The notes: a model not told the origin generated them from the sequence alone. 64,000 nt of DNA from Paramecium pentaurelia (GCA_905183005.1 CAJJDO010000051.1:372001-436000), one strand, 5' to 3'. Positions 1 through 14,168 are shown, numbered from the stretch's first letter. Numbers and translations: made by a program.

Positions 1-1
1 C

Positions 2-3000
2 AATACAGGTTGTACATATAAATTATGTGAAATGTATACAACTGTTATTGGAACTCCATATTCTTAATCTAATTGTGAGTCATATCTTTCAAATTGTAAA
101 TATGATAGTTCAAATGGAATATGTGTTGAAAAGACTTGTACAAATTTTTCAGATACAGTAAATTAAGCTAATTGTGAAGCTTGGTCTAGTAGATGTACCA
201 TCAATACTTCATATAATGGTTGTACATTTAAGACTAGTTCAAATGCCATCACTTCTTTAATATATACAGAGAGTAATTGTAAGAAATGGTCTGAAGCTTG
301 GTCTTTGAAATCTACAAATGATCAATGTATAACTAATTGTTATAATAATGGATAACACTTCTCAGTTTTCAATCATGCAAATTGTGAAGCATGGGATCCC
401 TAATGTACAGTTAATTCTAATAATACAAATTGTGCTCCAAAAACTTGTGCTAATTTCACAGGAACAATTAATTTTTCTAATTGTTAATCTTGGTTATCAA
501 CATGTACTGCAATGTATGATAATTCTAAATGTATTGATAAAACCTGCAATAATCATTACTAAAATATTAATGTTTGTGTTAGTAATTCTAGATGTAATGC
601 ATACAAATCTGATTGTTTTTATGAATCTTGTTATAGTTGTAGAATAAGAACCTGTTATGATTATGCAGATACTACTTAAGCAAATTGTGAAAGTAGATAT
701 TCACATTGTTTACTTGGTCAATAAGGTTGTATTACACATAGAACATGTTCTAATTATGGTTCAAATGTTACTACATTCACACACATCAATTGTGAGAATT
801 GGCTATCAAGTTGCACTGTTAATGATACTAATACTGGATGTACAGAAAAGACATGTTATAATTCAAGTATCTCGACTGAACTTAAAAATGCATATACTTC
901 ACCAAGTTAAATAACAGATGTTTAATGTGTATCTTGGAATTATTTATGTACTAATAATGGTACTACTGGATGCAAACATAGATAATGTTCAGATTCAGGT
1001 GCTTGGTCCAGTTGTGCATCTTATCTAAATTCCTGTAAACCAGTTTACTATTTTTCTTATTGTGATTATAAAACATGTGGAAGTTCAACATCTGTCTCCT
1101 CTGTATCCTAATGCTAAAGTTGGGTTCCACATTGTACCAGAAGTCAAAGTTAAAGAGCCTGTCATTCATAAAGAACATGTAGTGATTATGGAAACAATAT
1201 CAAGATCTTTAATCATGTTAATTGTGAATAATGGAATCCTTTGTGTACAGTAAACGGAACAAATAATGGATGCATATACAAAACATGTTTTAATCATGGT
1301 ATGACATCTACAAATACAACTAAATGTGGATAATGGTTAACAATTTGTAAAGCAAATGCAAGTTCAAATGGATGTGAACTCAAGACTTGTACTAATTATG
1401 GTAGTGCAATTACAGGTTCATATAGTGCTTATTGTCCTTATTGGTTAGGCAATTAATGTACATATAATCCAGTAACAAATGCTGCTTGTATACCTTAAAG
1501 AACATGCTTATAAAGTTATAATGGATATAATATTAGATATGATTAATATTATTGTTTAGATTGGCTCACTACATGTACTCCAAATGCATCTTAAACTGGT
1601 TGTATTGATAAAACATGTACTAATCATGGATCTGAAGTAACAACATTTACACATATAAATTGTTATAATTGGTATGATATTTGTACTAATGATGGTGCTA
1701 CAGCATGTAAATATAAAACATGTTAAAATCATGGTTCAAATGTGAGTAGTTTAACTCATTCAAATTGTTAATCTTGGTTAACATCATGTACATTTTAAAC
1801 AGGTGAAAGTACATGTAACTATAAGACATGTACAAATTATCAATCTATGGGATTGTCATCAACTAATTGTTATAATTGGAATAATCAATGTACATACATA
1901 ACTTATGATTGTGAATATAAAACATGTGATAATTACTCAGGATCTATTACTGAATCTTTATGTAGAGATTGGTTACCATATTGCACTCCAAACTATACAG
2001 CTACCAAATGTATAAGTACAAGAAATTGTAGCAATTATGGCAATCAAATTACAGAATTTAATCTACAAACTTGTTAAAATTGGTTGCCATATTGTACAGT
2101 GAATAGTACAAATGATGGTTGTATGGATAAAACATGTGATAACTATGGATCATAATTGAGTACATTTACTAAGATTACTTGTTCTGGATGGCTACCTTAT
2201 TGTACAAATAATTCAACTACAAAATGTGAAATGAAACATTGTACAAATTATCCTAGTGGTTTCACTGTCAATAGTTCAAATTGTAGTAGTTGGTTTAGTT
2301 ATTGTAAATTAGCACCTACAGGTACTAATTGTGAATATAAAACATGTAAAAATCATGGTTTAAGTACTTTTAATCATACAAATTGTTCTAATTGGTTACA
2401 TTATTGTACAGTATCTGATGATGGTACATCCTGTGTAACAAGTAGAACTTGTACTAATCATGGAAGTTCAGTAACTGTATTTAATCATAGTAATTGTTAA
2501 TTTTGGTTATCTACATGTACAGTTAATTCAGGTTTAACAGCATGTGAACCAAAAACATGTACTAATCATGGATCTTTTGTTACAACATTCAATCATAATA
2601 ATTGTTAAAATTGGAATTTTGATTGTACTAATTTAGGTAGTACTGCATGTACTGTTAAAACATGTGCTAATGCAACTGGAATTTCATTTAATCATACAAA
2701 TTGTTAAAATTGGTTATCAATATGTACTGTAAATTCAAGTTATAATGCATGCATTAATAAAACTTGTTCAAATACAACTGGTATTAGTACTTGGTCTCAT
2801 AATAATTGTGAAAAATGGTTACCTCAATGTTAATTAAATAAACCAACAACTTGTACTACATTGTAATCAAATTGTAGTAATGCAGGTGTATCATATAATT
2901 AATGTGTAATTGATAGTGGTAATTATGAATGTGCTTGGTATAATGGTACTTGTTTAAGAAGGACATGTAGTAATTATACAGGAACTACATTCACACATAT

Positions 3001-6000
3001 TGATTGTGAGAATTGGTTATAAACATGTACAGTTGAATCAGGTGCATCACCTAATAATTGTGTAAATAAACCAACAAATTGTACAGATATAGGAGTAACT
3101 TAAGATTAGTGTGTAACTAATATTAATTTAGTGAATTGTGTATGGTTATCAGGATGTGAGAATAGAACATGTGCTAATTATACTGGTGTAACATTTACAC
3201 ATTCTGATTGTGAAACTTGGTTATCAACATGTACAGTTGATGCATTAAATGTACATTTAGGTTGTGTAATTAAACCATAAAAATGTTCCATGATTTCTAA
3301 TTAAGATTAATGTATTAAAAGTTTAGATAATACTATATGTTTTTGGACTGGTACTTAATGTAAAGATAGAGTTTGTGAAGATGCAACTCAAAATACAACT
3401 TATGATGATGATACAGAATGTAATACATTCTTATCAACTTGTACAGTAGCTAGAGTTGGTGAATGCATTACTAAGGCTACTAATTGTTCTGATTATTTAT
3501 AGGAATCTCATTGTTTCAAGAATACTTCTTAAGGAATATGTTTTTGGAATGTTGATATTAATAAATGTGCTGATATTAAATGTTCTAATGCACCAACTAG
3601 TTATACTACTCATACTTAATGTAATGAATTTTTGAGTACTTGTACAGCAAAATAAGGTGGAGGTTGTATGATATTGAATGGATGTTTAAATTATTCAGCT
3701 GAAGTATCTTGTGTAATTGGTTCTAATGGTGATGCTTGTGCATGGAATGGTGGAAGATGTTATGTTAAATCTTGTTATACTGCAGCATATGATAGTACAA
3801 GGGATACTCATGCAGAATGTTAAGATTATCAGATTGATTGTACTGTTATAGATTCAGGTATTGGTGGTTGTGTTCCTTTGTAAGATTGTGCAACCTATAT
3901 AAGTGAACGATAATGTGTTATTAATAATATGTATTTACCATGTGGTTGGGATGGTATTAGATGCATGAATAAATCATGTTAAACTGCTCCAAAATCATAT
4001 ACTTAACATGAGGAATGTTAATCATATCTTAATGAATGTACTACAGTTGCTATTGGAAATGGTTGTTAATTCAAAAATACTTATTGTGAATAATATTAAA
4101 CTGAAAAATAATGTATTATTACTATTTCCAATTAATCATGTTATTGGAATCCAAAAACTAATTCATGTGAAGTTAGATCTTGTTAAAATGCTCCTGACAC
4201 TGCAATTAATGCTCAATTATGTGAATAACACTATCCATTCTGTTATACTGATTATATTTATTGTAGACTTTAAAAGTGTACTGATTTAATGTATAAGACA
4301 AATGATGAATGTAAGAAATACAATTCAAATTGTACATCAGATGGATATTCTTGTATTGATAGAAAATTATGTTCTGATGCTCGTATGTAAGAGGCTTGTA
4401 ATATAGATATTTAAGGTAATGAATGTTAATGGATTTTCTAAAATTCTTATTGTATAAATAAGTCATGCAGCACTTCACCAGAATATAATATTACTGAAAG
4501 GGATTGTTAAGAATATTATCCTAAAGGTAATTGCACTACTAGATTAGGAGGTGGTTGCATTTCTAAATCAACATGTGAAAATGCATAATTATAAGCAGCA
4601 TGTACAACATCTGCTGATAATAAATTATGCATTTGGGATTAATAGAGATGTAGATAATAAGTTTGTGATGATATTATAGGTACATCTGAAAAAGAATGTG
4701 CTCTTTATGATTGTGCATTCTAAAATTCATTAATTTTTGGTATTAAATGTACAACCAAAAAGAAATGTTCAGAATTTCCTGTAGAAGATATTTGTACTAA
4801 AGGTATTGATGGTATTTGTAAATGGTTCAATAACAGTTGCCATCTTTTTACAGGTTGTAATACTATCTCAAGTCCATATGATTAAATTTGTAAATCATTA
4901 TCAAAAAATTGTACAACTGATGGAAATAAATGTGTAGGATTGAGTAAATGTGCTGATTACTAAATATAACAAGCTTGTGTTATTGGTTTAGATGGAGATT
5001 GTATTTGGAGGGAAAGTTAAGCTATTTGTAAGAGATTCTTTTCATGTTATGATTTACCATATTTAAATCATTAAGAATGTTATTAAACATCCTCGAAATG
5101 TACAACAGATACAAAGAATGGTTGTATTCCATTATTATTATGTTCATCTTATAGATTATAAGAATAATGTAGAATAAGTTCAAATGGAAAGGTGGTTAAA
5201 TAAAACTCAAATTAGTAATACATAATTTAAACTGGAAATTGCATTTGGGATACAAATTATAATGAATGTAGAGATTAATAATGTGAGGAATTGGATGGAG
5301 AAACACATGAAGTATGCAGTGCTTAATTGTATGGATGTACTTCAGATTCAATAAAATGTCTTACTATTAAAGCATGTGAAGATTATGAAAATGAATAGAC
5401 CTGTCTATATGCTTAAAGTAATAATGGGAAATGTGTTTTTTAGGATTAAACATGTAAAACAATTTCTTGTAATGATATACCTTATGGTTATACTCATGAG
5501 ACTTGTCTAAAATAAATGCCAAATTGTATATCAGATGGTCATTTCTGTATAGCTATTGATGTTTGTGCTAATTATGAGAATAGATTTTCATGTAATTATG
5601 GTGGTCTCGATGGAATATGTGCATGGGATGGTCAATAATGTATAAGAGTTCTAGAATTTTCTGATTGTGATCAAGATAAATTGATATGTTAATAGTTTTA
5701 AGAGAAATGTAAATGGATTGAAAATCCTTAAATTACATCTGAAACTTCATGTGTTCCTTTAGAATGTGAAGATCTTTTAGAGAATGAATGTCATAATATT
5801 TATAATATGGATGAAACTACTCTAAAATTATGTACATTTAAGGATGCTAAATGTATTGAAACTGATCCAGAAATTTACAATATTTAATCATGTAGAATAA
5901 ATACCTCGAATACTTTTTATTGGAATACTACAACATCGATGTGCACTCAATGTAGTAATAGTATCAATATAGAAGATGATATTAAAACAAATCATGGAAC

Positions 6001-6037
6001 AATATTAATGATCATATTGATTATTATATTGTTCTGA
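2..6037 (+). CDS. Paramecium surface antigen (PSA repeat, GPI-anchored), 5' partial
   Basis: One uninterrupted frame of 2011 codons runs from the window edge to TGA 6035-6037 when TAA/TAG are read as Gln. The product is extremely Cys-rich, with a repeating pattern of Cys, an aromatic Trp-centred segment, two spaced Cys and then a K-T-C or R-T-C triplet; many units read N-C-x-x-W-L-x-x-C-T. This is the periodic-cysteine architecture of Paramecium immobilisation/surface antigens (PSA domain). Repeats in the first half are short and regular, while the second half is more divergent with larger loops. The last residues form a hydrophobic tail (ILMIILIIILF) right before the stop, typical of a GPI-attachment signal. 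The signal peptide and start lie outside the window. No intron is needed. The protein would coat the cell and cilia surface; such genes are usually expressed one at a time. Confident on family, not on serotype identity. Confidence 0.93.
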
Positions 6038-6094
6038 ATATATATATATATATATATGGTGTATAATTTAAATTAAAGAATTTTCTAATATATT

Positions 6095-8198
6095 ATGAAT
6101 CCACCTCCTGGATTAGGCGATGATGATGAGTAATCAATTGGTCCTCCACCTGGGATTGACATACCCAAAAAAAAGAAATTTCACATTAATAAAAAATTAA
6201 GTTAACAATAAACTTCATTGGAATCCTTGAATCTTGAACTCAAAGTTACTGTGAAAGATTAACATTTCGATCAAGTATTTTTCAATTGACAATTGTAGAT
6301 TCCTATTGCAGATGAGTATTTAGAACCCTCCATGAACAATTTAATTGGATTTAATGGATATTTATGTGACACCTCAGGATCTGATTCATTAGCACTTTGG
6401 GATCAAGAAATGAAATTAAAGAAAGAATACAAAGGATTAATTGAAAACATGCCCTATTCATTAATTGCAGTACATGATAAAATTTATTTAATCTTCGGAG
6501 ACACATTACTCTTGATACAACCTGAAACTAATAAGAAGACAATCTTAATTGAATAACCACTTACCGCCTTTTGTGTATCAGATCATACTAATCCAAGGTA
6601 GTGTCATATACATACCTAGAATTATAGGTGTCAATGAAGGCGAAATCACATTATGGAGAACCTCTAATCTAGGCAAACCAAATCTTTAAGAACCAATTTT
6701 TAATAATTTTGTTTCTAAATCCAAGGAACTTATAGAATTATAAAAAATTTTATCTGAAAAATTTGATGATTGTGATGATCTCTTGATGTTATAAAATGGA
6801 TTAGTTTTTGCAAAATAAAATAAAGTAGGTGAAGTATTCATAGTTGATTTTGAAAATGACTAATTAGAAGAATTATAAACAACATATGGATGTGCTGTAA
6901 CATGTTGGACACCAGTTTCATATGATTCAGTTGCCTTAGCTTCTAATGGTTAAATTGTACTTACAAAATTCTTAAAAAATAAATAAGCTATTGTATAAAT
7001 TGTATTGAGTTCTTCCAAAGATGATATTCATCATGGATTATGTTATTCAAATAATCATTTATTCTCAATTAATAAAAATGCTATTGTAACATCTTGGAAT
7101 ATTCAAACAGGAAACAAAATTAAAACAGTTGAAGTCAAATTCTGTCCTGGAGTGTACTCATTACAATAAATAAACCCAGAAATCATTATAGCAGAACATA
7201 AAGACAAAAAAGATTTCATTCTATTAAACACAAATCTAGATAAATAATTCTTTTATAAAGCAAGAGTCAAATAAATTTTACATTGTTGTTCAAGTCCAAA
7301 TGGAGAATTTATAGCACTTGTTTAAAAATGTGGATTACTTTATGATGAAGAAGTAATATTTCATATTGAAATTGAAATCTATCCATTTGATAATAAATTG
7401 GAATTTGATAGAAGAAAAGAAATAGATAATCTAGAAATCAAAACTGTCATGTTTTTAGATAATTCAACTATTCAATACATTCTAAAAATCTCAAAAAGTG
7501 TTAATCCCATTCTTGTCAAATGGAATTATATGACTAATGAATATAATGAAGAAGAAATGTTGGTTGAGAAATATAAAACTTGTCAATTATATTTTAATAG
7601 ATCTGTTTTCAGTTATGATTTTAAACCAGCTCCAACATAATCATTCAATCTTTTTGGACCCAAAAGAATTGATGATTCTAATCTTATCACTGGAATAAGT
7701 GTTTATGATGAGAATATTAAGAGACTATTAAAAGTTTCATTTTAATAATAATTTAATGCTGATGTTTTTGGAATGCCATGTTAAAATTTGCTATATGTAC
7801 TCAATAATAAAAATCAAATTGAAGTATGGGACATCACTATATAACAATAAGTTTAAAAAGGTATTTAAATTACATTATATTATTTAGCTGATTGTCGTCC
7901 AAGTATTGTTAAGTAGATGAAATTCAGTGAATAATATCTGTTCCTTAATGCTCAATCTGAATGGATTATTAGAGACTTAAAATTAAGTCAGATATGCAAG
8001 ACCAAAGGTGATCTCATCAATAAATGTCTATTTTTGAATTAAAAATGTATCATAAATCAAAAATAGAATTTGTTTGAATGGGATTTAGCTAATAATCAAT
8101 GCAAATAGATACCTATTTTCAAAGTTTATGACTTTTGTCTTGTGTAGAATAAGATATTGGTTATTGGGGAATCCACTATTAGATTGTTGACTTTATGA
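6095..8198 (+). CDS. WD40-like beta-propeller protein
   Basis: Exons 6095-6274, 6299-6597 and 6620-8198 give 685 codons after two GT..AG introns of 24 and 22 nt. The first intron removes an in-frame TGA and the second restores the frame. The N-terminus is Pro/Gly/Asp-rich with two PPPG motifs and a Lys cluster, probably a disordered tail. The rest has blade-like segments ending in WD-type strands (G-E-I-T-L-W, A-I-V-T-S-W-N, I-E-V-W-D-I), so a divergent WD40 propeller of perhaps seven or more blades is inferred. No diagnostic motif identifies the pathway. It starts 57 bp after the surface antigen stop and ends 51 bp before the LUC7 gene, all on one strand. Function unknown; it is probably an assembly scaffold. 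Confidence 0.75.
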
Positions 8199-8249
8199 TT
8201 TAAGCAATATATATATAGATAGAAACTAATTTAAATATTTATTAAAAGA

Positions 8250-9360
8250 ATGTGTGATGATTCTCGTTATATCCTGGATGAGCTATTTGGCAAAGAGAGA
8301 AATGTTGTAGCTAGTAAAAGGAAGAATGATGCTCATTATTGGAATGAAGATGTGTGCAAAAACATCTTAGTTTCTAAGTGTTTTAACGACTTATGGAAGC
8401 ATACCAAATATGATCATGAAGGAGAGTGTAGCAAAAGACATGATTAATTCTTTATCAATGAATTCAATTGTGATAAGAGTATTAAAAAACAGTAAAGAGA
8501 GAAGAAATATATTGAAGAGGCAATAGGTTTAGTATGAACCTGATAAATATGTTAGCTTACATCCAAGATAAATTGAAGGAAGTTGACAAGATCTTAACTA
8601 AACATGAAGAATAAGTTGAATAATCTAGTAAACTATAAGTAGCTGATCGACCAAAAGAGATCCAGGATAGACTTGACAATATGGAAAGATAGATAAATCT
8701 ATTGACAGATTAGAGTGAGAAGATGGGAGAATAGGGTAAAATAGAAGAATCTGAAAGATTAATAATGGAAGCAGATAATCTTAAAAAAGCAAGAGAAGAT
8801 GTATTATTAGCATATGAAGGTACTAATAATCCATTCAAAACTTATAAAATATGTGAAGTTTGTGGAGCTAGATAATCACTCTATGAAACAGAGAATAAAG
8901 TCAAGTATTTTACATATTAAATAATAGGACTCATTTAGATGGAAGAATTCATTAAGGATTTTCTACTATAAGGGTTGAATTATAAAAATTATAATAAAGA
9001 AGATTGCAATTAGAAAAGATTTTAGAGGAAGAAGCTAGAAAATAAGAATTTAAGGAGGATATTGCTAAAGATGTTTAATTAGATAAGGAAAAATTGATAA
9101 AAGAAAAAAAGGAGAAAGAAAAAGAGAAAGAGAAGGAGAAAGAGAAAGAGAAGGAGAAGGAGAAAGAGAAAGAGAAGGAAAAAGAGAAGGAGAAAGAGAA
9201 GGATAAGGAAAGATCTAGAAGTAGAGATAATTCTAAAGATAAAAGTAAGAAAAAAAGTAGTAAAAAGAAAAAAGATAAAGAAAAAGATAGAAGTAAATCT
9301 AGAAAGCATAATAAGTAAAAATATCTATTAATGAGATTTAGGAAACACCATAAACATTGA
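8250..9360 (+). CDS. LUC7-family U1 snRNP splicing factor
   Basis: Exons 8250-8526, 8556-8904 and 8928-9360 (introns of 29 and 23 nt) give 352 codons. The N-terminus has the LUC7 signature: L-D-E-L-F-G-K-E-R-N, then V-C-K-N-I-L-V..C-F-N-D-L-W followed by C-S-K-R-H-D, the CCCH zinc finger. A coiled-coil stretch follows, then the second, C2H2 finger: I-C-E-V-C-G-A and, across the second intron, T-H-L-D-G-R-I-H-Q-G-F. Conservation of that finger across the splice junction confirms the intron. The C-terminus is a long Lys-Glu dipeptide run followed by RS-like dipeptides, the usual charged tail. The family acts in 5' splice-site selection by U1 snRNP, which fits a genome with thousands of tiny introns. 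The conventional stop at 9316 is a Gln codon; the true TGA ends at 9360. Confidence 0.93.
9103..9203 (+). repeat. Lys-Glu hexanucleotide repeat in LUC7 gene
   Basis: An almost pure purine run of AARGAG hexamers encodes about 16 Lys-Glu dipeptides. It lies inside the coding exon of the LUC7-like gene just before the RS-like tail. The AAA/AAG and GAA/GAG alternation is irregular, so this is a slightly degenerate microsatellite, prone to length variation. Confidence 0.85.
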
Positions 9361-9479
9361 AAAATTTAAAATATTTCCAAATTGTGTAAATATTAAGCAT
9401 ATTATTCTTTTTTCCCATTTATTTTTTTTGTTTTCCATCTAAAGCATTTAATATATATATATATATTTAAAAAATAATA
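9361..9479. other. Convergent intergenic spacer
   Basis: About 120 bp of AT-rich DNA between the convergent LUC7 and gamma-COP stops, including a TA dinucleotide run near 9450-9466. It must hold both transcript 3' ends. No gene or structured element seen. Confidence 0.5.
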
Positions 9480-12314
9480 TCAACCAAGGGTTTCAACAAT
9501 ATTTGTACTTAAATTATCTTCTTCAGATTTACACTTAATTTTCAATACACATCCTATATTCTATTAAAATCCTATCTAACATATCACTAATGCATTCTTT
9601 GTATCCAAATATTTGCCTGATAATAATAAAGTATGAAACTTATTTTAAGGCTATATTTAATCAGAATTATCACAAACTTAAAATCCTAAATTTTATAAAT
9701 CATAAATAAATACCGAAATGTTTCACTAATTCTTTTATTGCAATATCAGTATTCTTATAATCCAATTAATAGGTAGCTGACATTTCTTATGATTTAAGAG
9801 ATTCCCATTCAGTCTAGAATTTTCTATTTTAATTATTAATAATCTTACTTAAACCATTATATAGGTAAGAAGAAATCACTGTAAGTAATAATAAAATCTT
9901 CAGTTTAGTATTCATCTTAATAAGTGGTTCCATTTTCATTTACTGTAAATGTTAATATACTTTGAATATTAGATGATACTAATCTCAAATTTGGATTGAA
10001 TTGTAATCCTACTAAAATATTGGAAGCACATTATGGTTGAATTTGTTTTGCTGGTACAATTCTTTCAAATTGAAGATTTACATTCTTTATTGTCAATTCT
10101 AAAGAGACATCACTTAATGTAACATTGTCTAATGTATTCTTTACCTTATACTCCAATATTATATGATTATCAAAAAAGTGTTTAACAACTGTTACTAAAT
10201 ATTCACATTTAGAATCAGTTAAATTTTATGCTCTTGATGATTTTCTCAATACACCATAATCACAAAAGATTGTACTTTCCTTGAATAATTTCTTGTAAGT
10301 TTCAAATCCAGATTCAGATTCATGAGTTTAAATCAATTCCTCTTCTACTAATTCTTATAATACTTCAGTCTTTTTAATCTTTCCTTTATTTTATTCTGCA
10401 TATGCCATAATCTTTTCTAATTATAATACTTCTTCATTAGATTGTTGAATTTCTTAAATATTTTATTGTAAATAAGCTTCAATTGCATCTAATTCTTCAA
10501 TTGATAATGGAGTATTCTCTTCTTTTGGTGCTGCAGATTCACTAATATAGAATCGTGAACGATTTCTGACTTCTTCATCAGGATCTTAAGCAGCAGCTTA
10601 TAATAATTCAATAAGGTTTGTTTTTTCATGAGGATAATGTAGGAGGAATTTACCAAGTACTCCAACTGCTGCAGCTCTAATTTCTGCATCTTCAAGATGA
10701 AGTCTATTGTTTACAATTCTAATTGCTCTTGTAGGACATTATCCTTTTGCTGCTTCTCTATTGAGAATGCTCAATACACTTAATTGTAATGAACTTAGTT
10801 AACAATCTTCTATATAATCTGCTAAAGCCATAATAGCATTTTCTCTTGCTTCAGGAATTTCATGAATAATAAATTCAAAGATTTCAATTGAATATTTTTT
10901 AAATTCTTATGACGCCTCACATTTAAATGTTTATTGAAGGAAACTAATAATGGATTTCCATTTATTTGGAGAGTTCTTTGCTAATGCTTTGACACTTCTG
11001 AGGACATCAATTTTGAATTCATCACTCATATCATTTAAATATTCATAAATTTAATTTAAAAGTCTTTCAATATTGGTTTCTTAACAAACCTTTAATAATA
11101 TTGAAACAGCCAAAGAAGATAATGATTTATTTGAATCCTATATTAATGGTTCAATATGTGAAGGTGTAATGAGGGATCTTCTTATAGGATTTGAGATTAA
11201 TCTATTTAAAATTTTGAGTGCCACAAACTTATTGATTACGTTACTTGATTGCAAAAAGACAGTAACAACCTAAACCATTGGTTATAGATCTTTATTAGAT
11301 AGTGATTTCAAATCACATAATGCTTTACAAGCTTCAAAAATGACTATTTCTTAAGATTTGTGTATTTGTCTTAATAAATATTCAATGAATAACTAAATAT
11401 ATTAGAGATACTTACTTTTTCATATTGTTAATCTAATTCATCAGTATTAAGAATTTCTCTAATGAATCTAATTACTTACATATTGGCAATGGGAACAAGA
11501 GTTTCTTTAGTTAATCCAGTTAAGATTTTAGTGAATGTGACTTTGTCATTGCTTTTGATTTCATGTAATAATAATAATGCATGAAAACTATTTTATGGAT
11601 ATTTAGAATTGAGTCTGTCAGCAACTTCATTGGTCCATTTTCTAATGAAATCAGGACTAATTCTAAAAATCTATAAACCAGCTATTAAAGCAGCACTTGA
11701 GATTGGTTAACTTTTTTCAAGGATTGCCTAAATGAAATTTAATTCTATACATTTTTTAAATATCTATCCAATTAAACCAAATTAGATTAATCAAGAACAT
11801 AAGGTAATGTACGTAAGGCATTAATTCTAAATAAATCATTTTTGGAAGTGATATCTTTGGCCAAACAACTAATTACTACATACATGGAATTCTCATCTTT
11901 AAATTCCTATAATAATTATATATTTATATATTACCTTAATCATTAAATAGATCATTCTTCTCAAATCTACATTATTAGATTAAAACAATTTAGTAATTCC
12001 AAAAAATAAACTCAAAGATTCTTGATCATTGAATTTTTCACCCTATTATAAAAGTATTAGTATTAAAAGATACTTAATTGATTAGATATATCAATTTGGA
12101 TAATATTTATCTACATTTTTTATCCTATAATTGATGATCATTGAAACACCTGGATTCAAGTAATACACTTGACTTTTGCAAATTATGATATGGTTCAGAT
12201 TCTATTTTGATAAGTTTAAGTGTTACCCAATGCCTTTTTATCTTCACCAATAGGATTTTATAGAGTTGAAATCTATTTACTAATAATTTCCCTCACATAC
12301 TATAAAGTGGACAT
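9480..12314 (-). CDS. Coatomer subunit gamma (gamma-COP)
   Basis: Reading the minus strand from ATG 12312-12314 with small introns removed gives a protein close to the family length of about 870-900 residues. The N-terminal part aligns by eye with known gamma-COP: N-L-Q-K-S-S-V-L-L-E-S-R, then K-L-I-Y-L-I-N-Q-G-E-K-F, then K-L-F-Q-S-N-N-V-D-L-R-R-M-I-Y-L-M-I-K-E. HEAT-type repeats follow, then an acidic linker and the appendage domain, ending in E-T-L-G before TGA (9480-9482). Introns seen include 12202-12226 (25 nt), one near 12068-12098 (31 nt) and further ones near 11905-11932 and 11765-11787, with another likely near 11400. Function by family: the gamma subunit of the COPI coat, for Golgi-to-ER retrograde vesicles. 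It is convergent with the LUC7 gene and starts 56 bp from the next minus-strand stop. Confidence 0.93.
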
Positions 12315-12370
12315 GTGTATTTTAATTAATTATGTATTTTAAAATATTATTTTTTACAATCAATATATTT

Positions 12371-13900
12371 TCATTCTTCCAATTCTTAAGGTTGAATTAG
12401 AATCTCAAAATCTTCATCATTTAATTAATTCTCATCATTAGATTCTTCAACTGTAATTTAATGTTATTCTTTTTATGTTACTACTTTAAGATTTTAAGAT
12501 GAATCACTTTGACTATCAATAATGGCTAATTTTGCAGTTGAGCAATTCAAATTTTAATGAGGTATCTAATTATATAGATTTATAATTACAATTTAATTTA
12601 CATTCATATTCATCATTTTTTGTATTTCAAATTATTTTAATTTAATACCTATTTTATGACTTTACCTTAATTATTCTTTAGATTTTAAAATATTTGTAAT
12701 CATAAATTATAATCTTGAAATCTCATATACTTAATTTAACATTGATAATTTCTTATCAGCCCTCTCTTGTAAATCCTTCTAATACTCTTTAAATTATTCT
12801 ATATCCTATTATTTACCCTCATATAAAACCTCCTTTATCTAACCATAAAATGTCTTCTTAATCTAAATATCTTTATATTATGGATAATATATTGAAATTA
12901 TATCATTTAAAGATTATTTCTCTAAAAGACTCTGATTACAAAGAACAACAAAATAAGATAATAAAAGAATTGTTGATGCAATTGAACCTGCATCTGCTAA
13001 AATTTCACTTATTTTTGGATATTGAATACTCTAAAAATATCTCAATTTACCAATTCTTATTTAAAATACCAAATAAGCATCAAATTTAAAAGTAGTTCTA
13101 AAATATTATTAATCCATTTGTTAATTAGTTAAATAAAAATCAGTAGCATAAATTAATTTATCTATTGATTCCAATAAAAATCCTGTATCTACCTATGATT
13201 CCTACATATTCAAATTTGTTGTCTAAAAATATGTGGAATTGTCAACTATTGCCAAAACCTATTCCTTACCAACTTCATCCAAAGTTCTTTTATTGGTATT
13301 GAATTAATTTACTTAAGTAGTAACAATTATAGCATTTCTAGATTGAGCAAAGAACTAATCTCTAATACTCTCATTAGCACATACAAATGGAGCAGGTAAA
13401 TTAACTTACTTACATCCTACAAATGCAATTATTTATTCTGTCTCATCTTATGTAAGATCACCATATTGTAAATCTATATTTCTTATAGAGATCTTGTCCT
13501 CTTAAAATTAGATTTATTCAAAGTTAAAATATTAACTAGGTGGTATTTCATTATTTTTGAATGGAAGCACCAAAGGTAATAGTACCAAAGCCGTTGGATT
13601 AAATGGATTTATAAAATTATCTTATCCTGGCCTGATCTTGAAAGACATTATTTCGTTCTCAAATTTTATACTCTATTGGTCTGCTTTGGCTTAAATGGTT
13701 GTAATTTTTGGAAGAATGTTCCCTTATGCATATTAAACAAAGCTATATAATAAATAGCTAAAACTCAATCCATAAAGAATAATTGACATTATTCCACCAA
13801 CTGCAGTTTTATATTAATTTGAAGAGTATTTGATTTTAGGTTAAAAGGCAACCCCAAATTGATCTATTTTTCTAATATGATCCAGAAATTGATTAAACAT
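12371..13900 (-). CDS. Ciliate-type single-span membrane protein, function unknown
   Basis: The minus-strand reading starts at ATG 13898-13900 with M-F-N-Q-F-L-D-H-I-R-K-I-D-Q-F-G. A conserved-looking Y-K-T-A-V-G-G-I-M-S-I-I-L-Y-G-L-S-F-S-Y-L-L segment forms one hydrophobic helix near residues 35-60. A polar extracellular or lumenal-type domain of about 300 residues follows, then a Gln/Asn/Glu-rich acidic C-terminus ending L-E-E before TGA 12371-12373. One or more short introns are likely but were not all placed. The architecture (amphipathic N-terminus, tandem GG plus one TM helix, large beta-rich domain) resembles a multigene family of uncharacterised transmembrane proteins in ciliates; that is recollection, not a search. 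No catalytic motif seen. Confidence 0.65.
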
Positions 13901-14168
13901 TATAAAAATTCTCAAAAATGAAACAATTATTTCATTAATTCATTTAAAAATATAAAAATAAATTAGATTGTTAACATAGTTATTAATATAATTATAAAAT
14001 AATTAGTAAAAGTTACAGCAATTTTCTATAAAAAATACTCATGAACTAAATTGATTACATTTAAGAGTGATATTAACTTATATATATAGTCAAAGATAAT
14101 AAATGTAAGTTATTATAAAGTATTTAATTAATTAAATAATAAATATACAAGTTTATATTCTTCAATCT
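13901..14168. other. Divergent intergenic region
   Basis: Very AT-rich 268 bp between the divergent starts of the membrane protein gene (-) and the RDR3-like gene (+). It must contain both promoters. No distinct motif can be named beyond A/T tracts. Confidence 0.5.

Noticed and set aside
6041..6060. TA dinucleotide run after the surface antigen gene as a telomere or IES mark
   Set aside because: Short TA runs are common in this AT-rich DNA; no telomeric C4A2/C3A3 repeats or IES end consensus found.
9079..9309. Minus-strand hydrophobic ORF rich in Leu/Phe
   Set aside because: Pure antisense of the Lys-Glu repeat of the LUC7-like gene.
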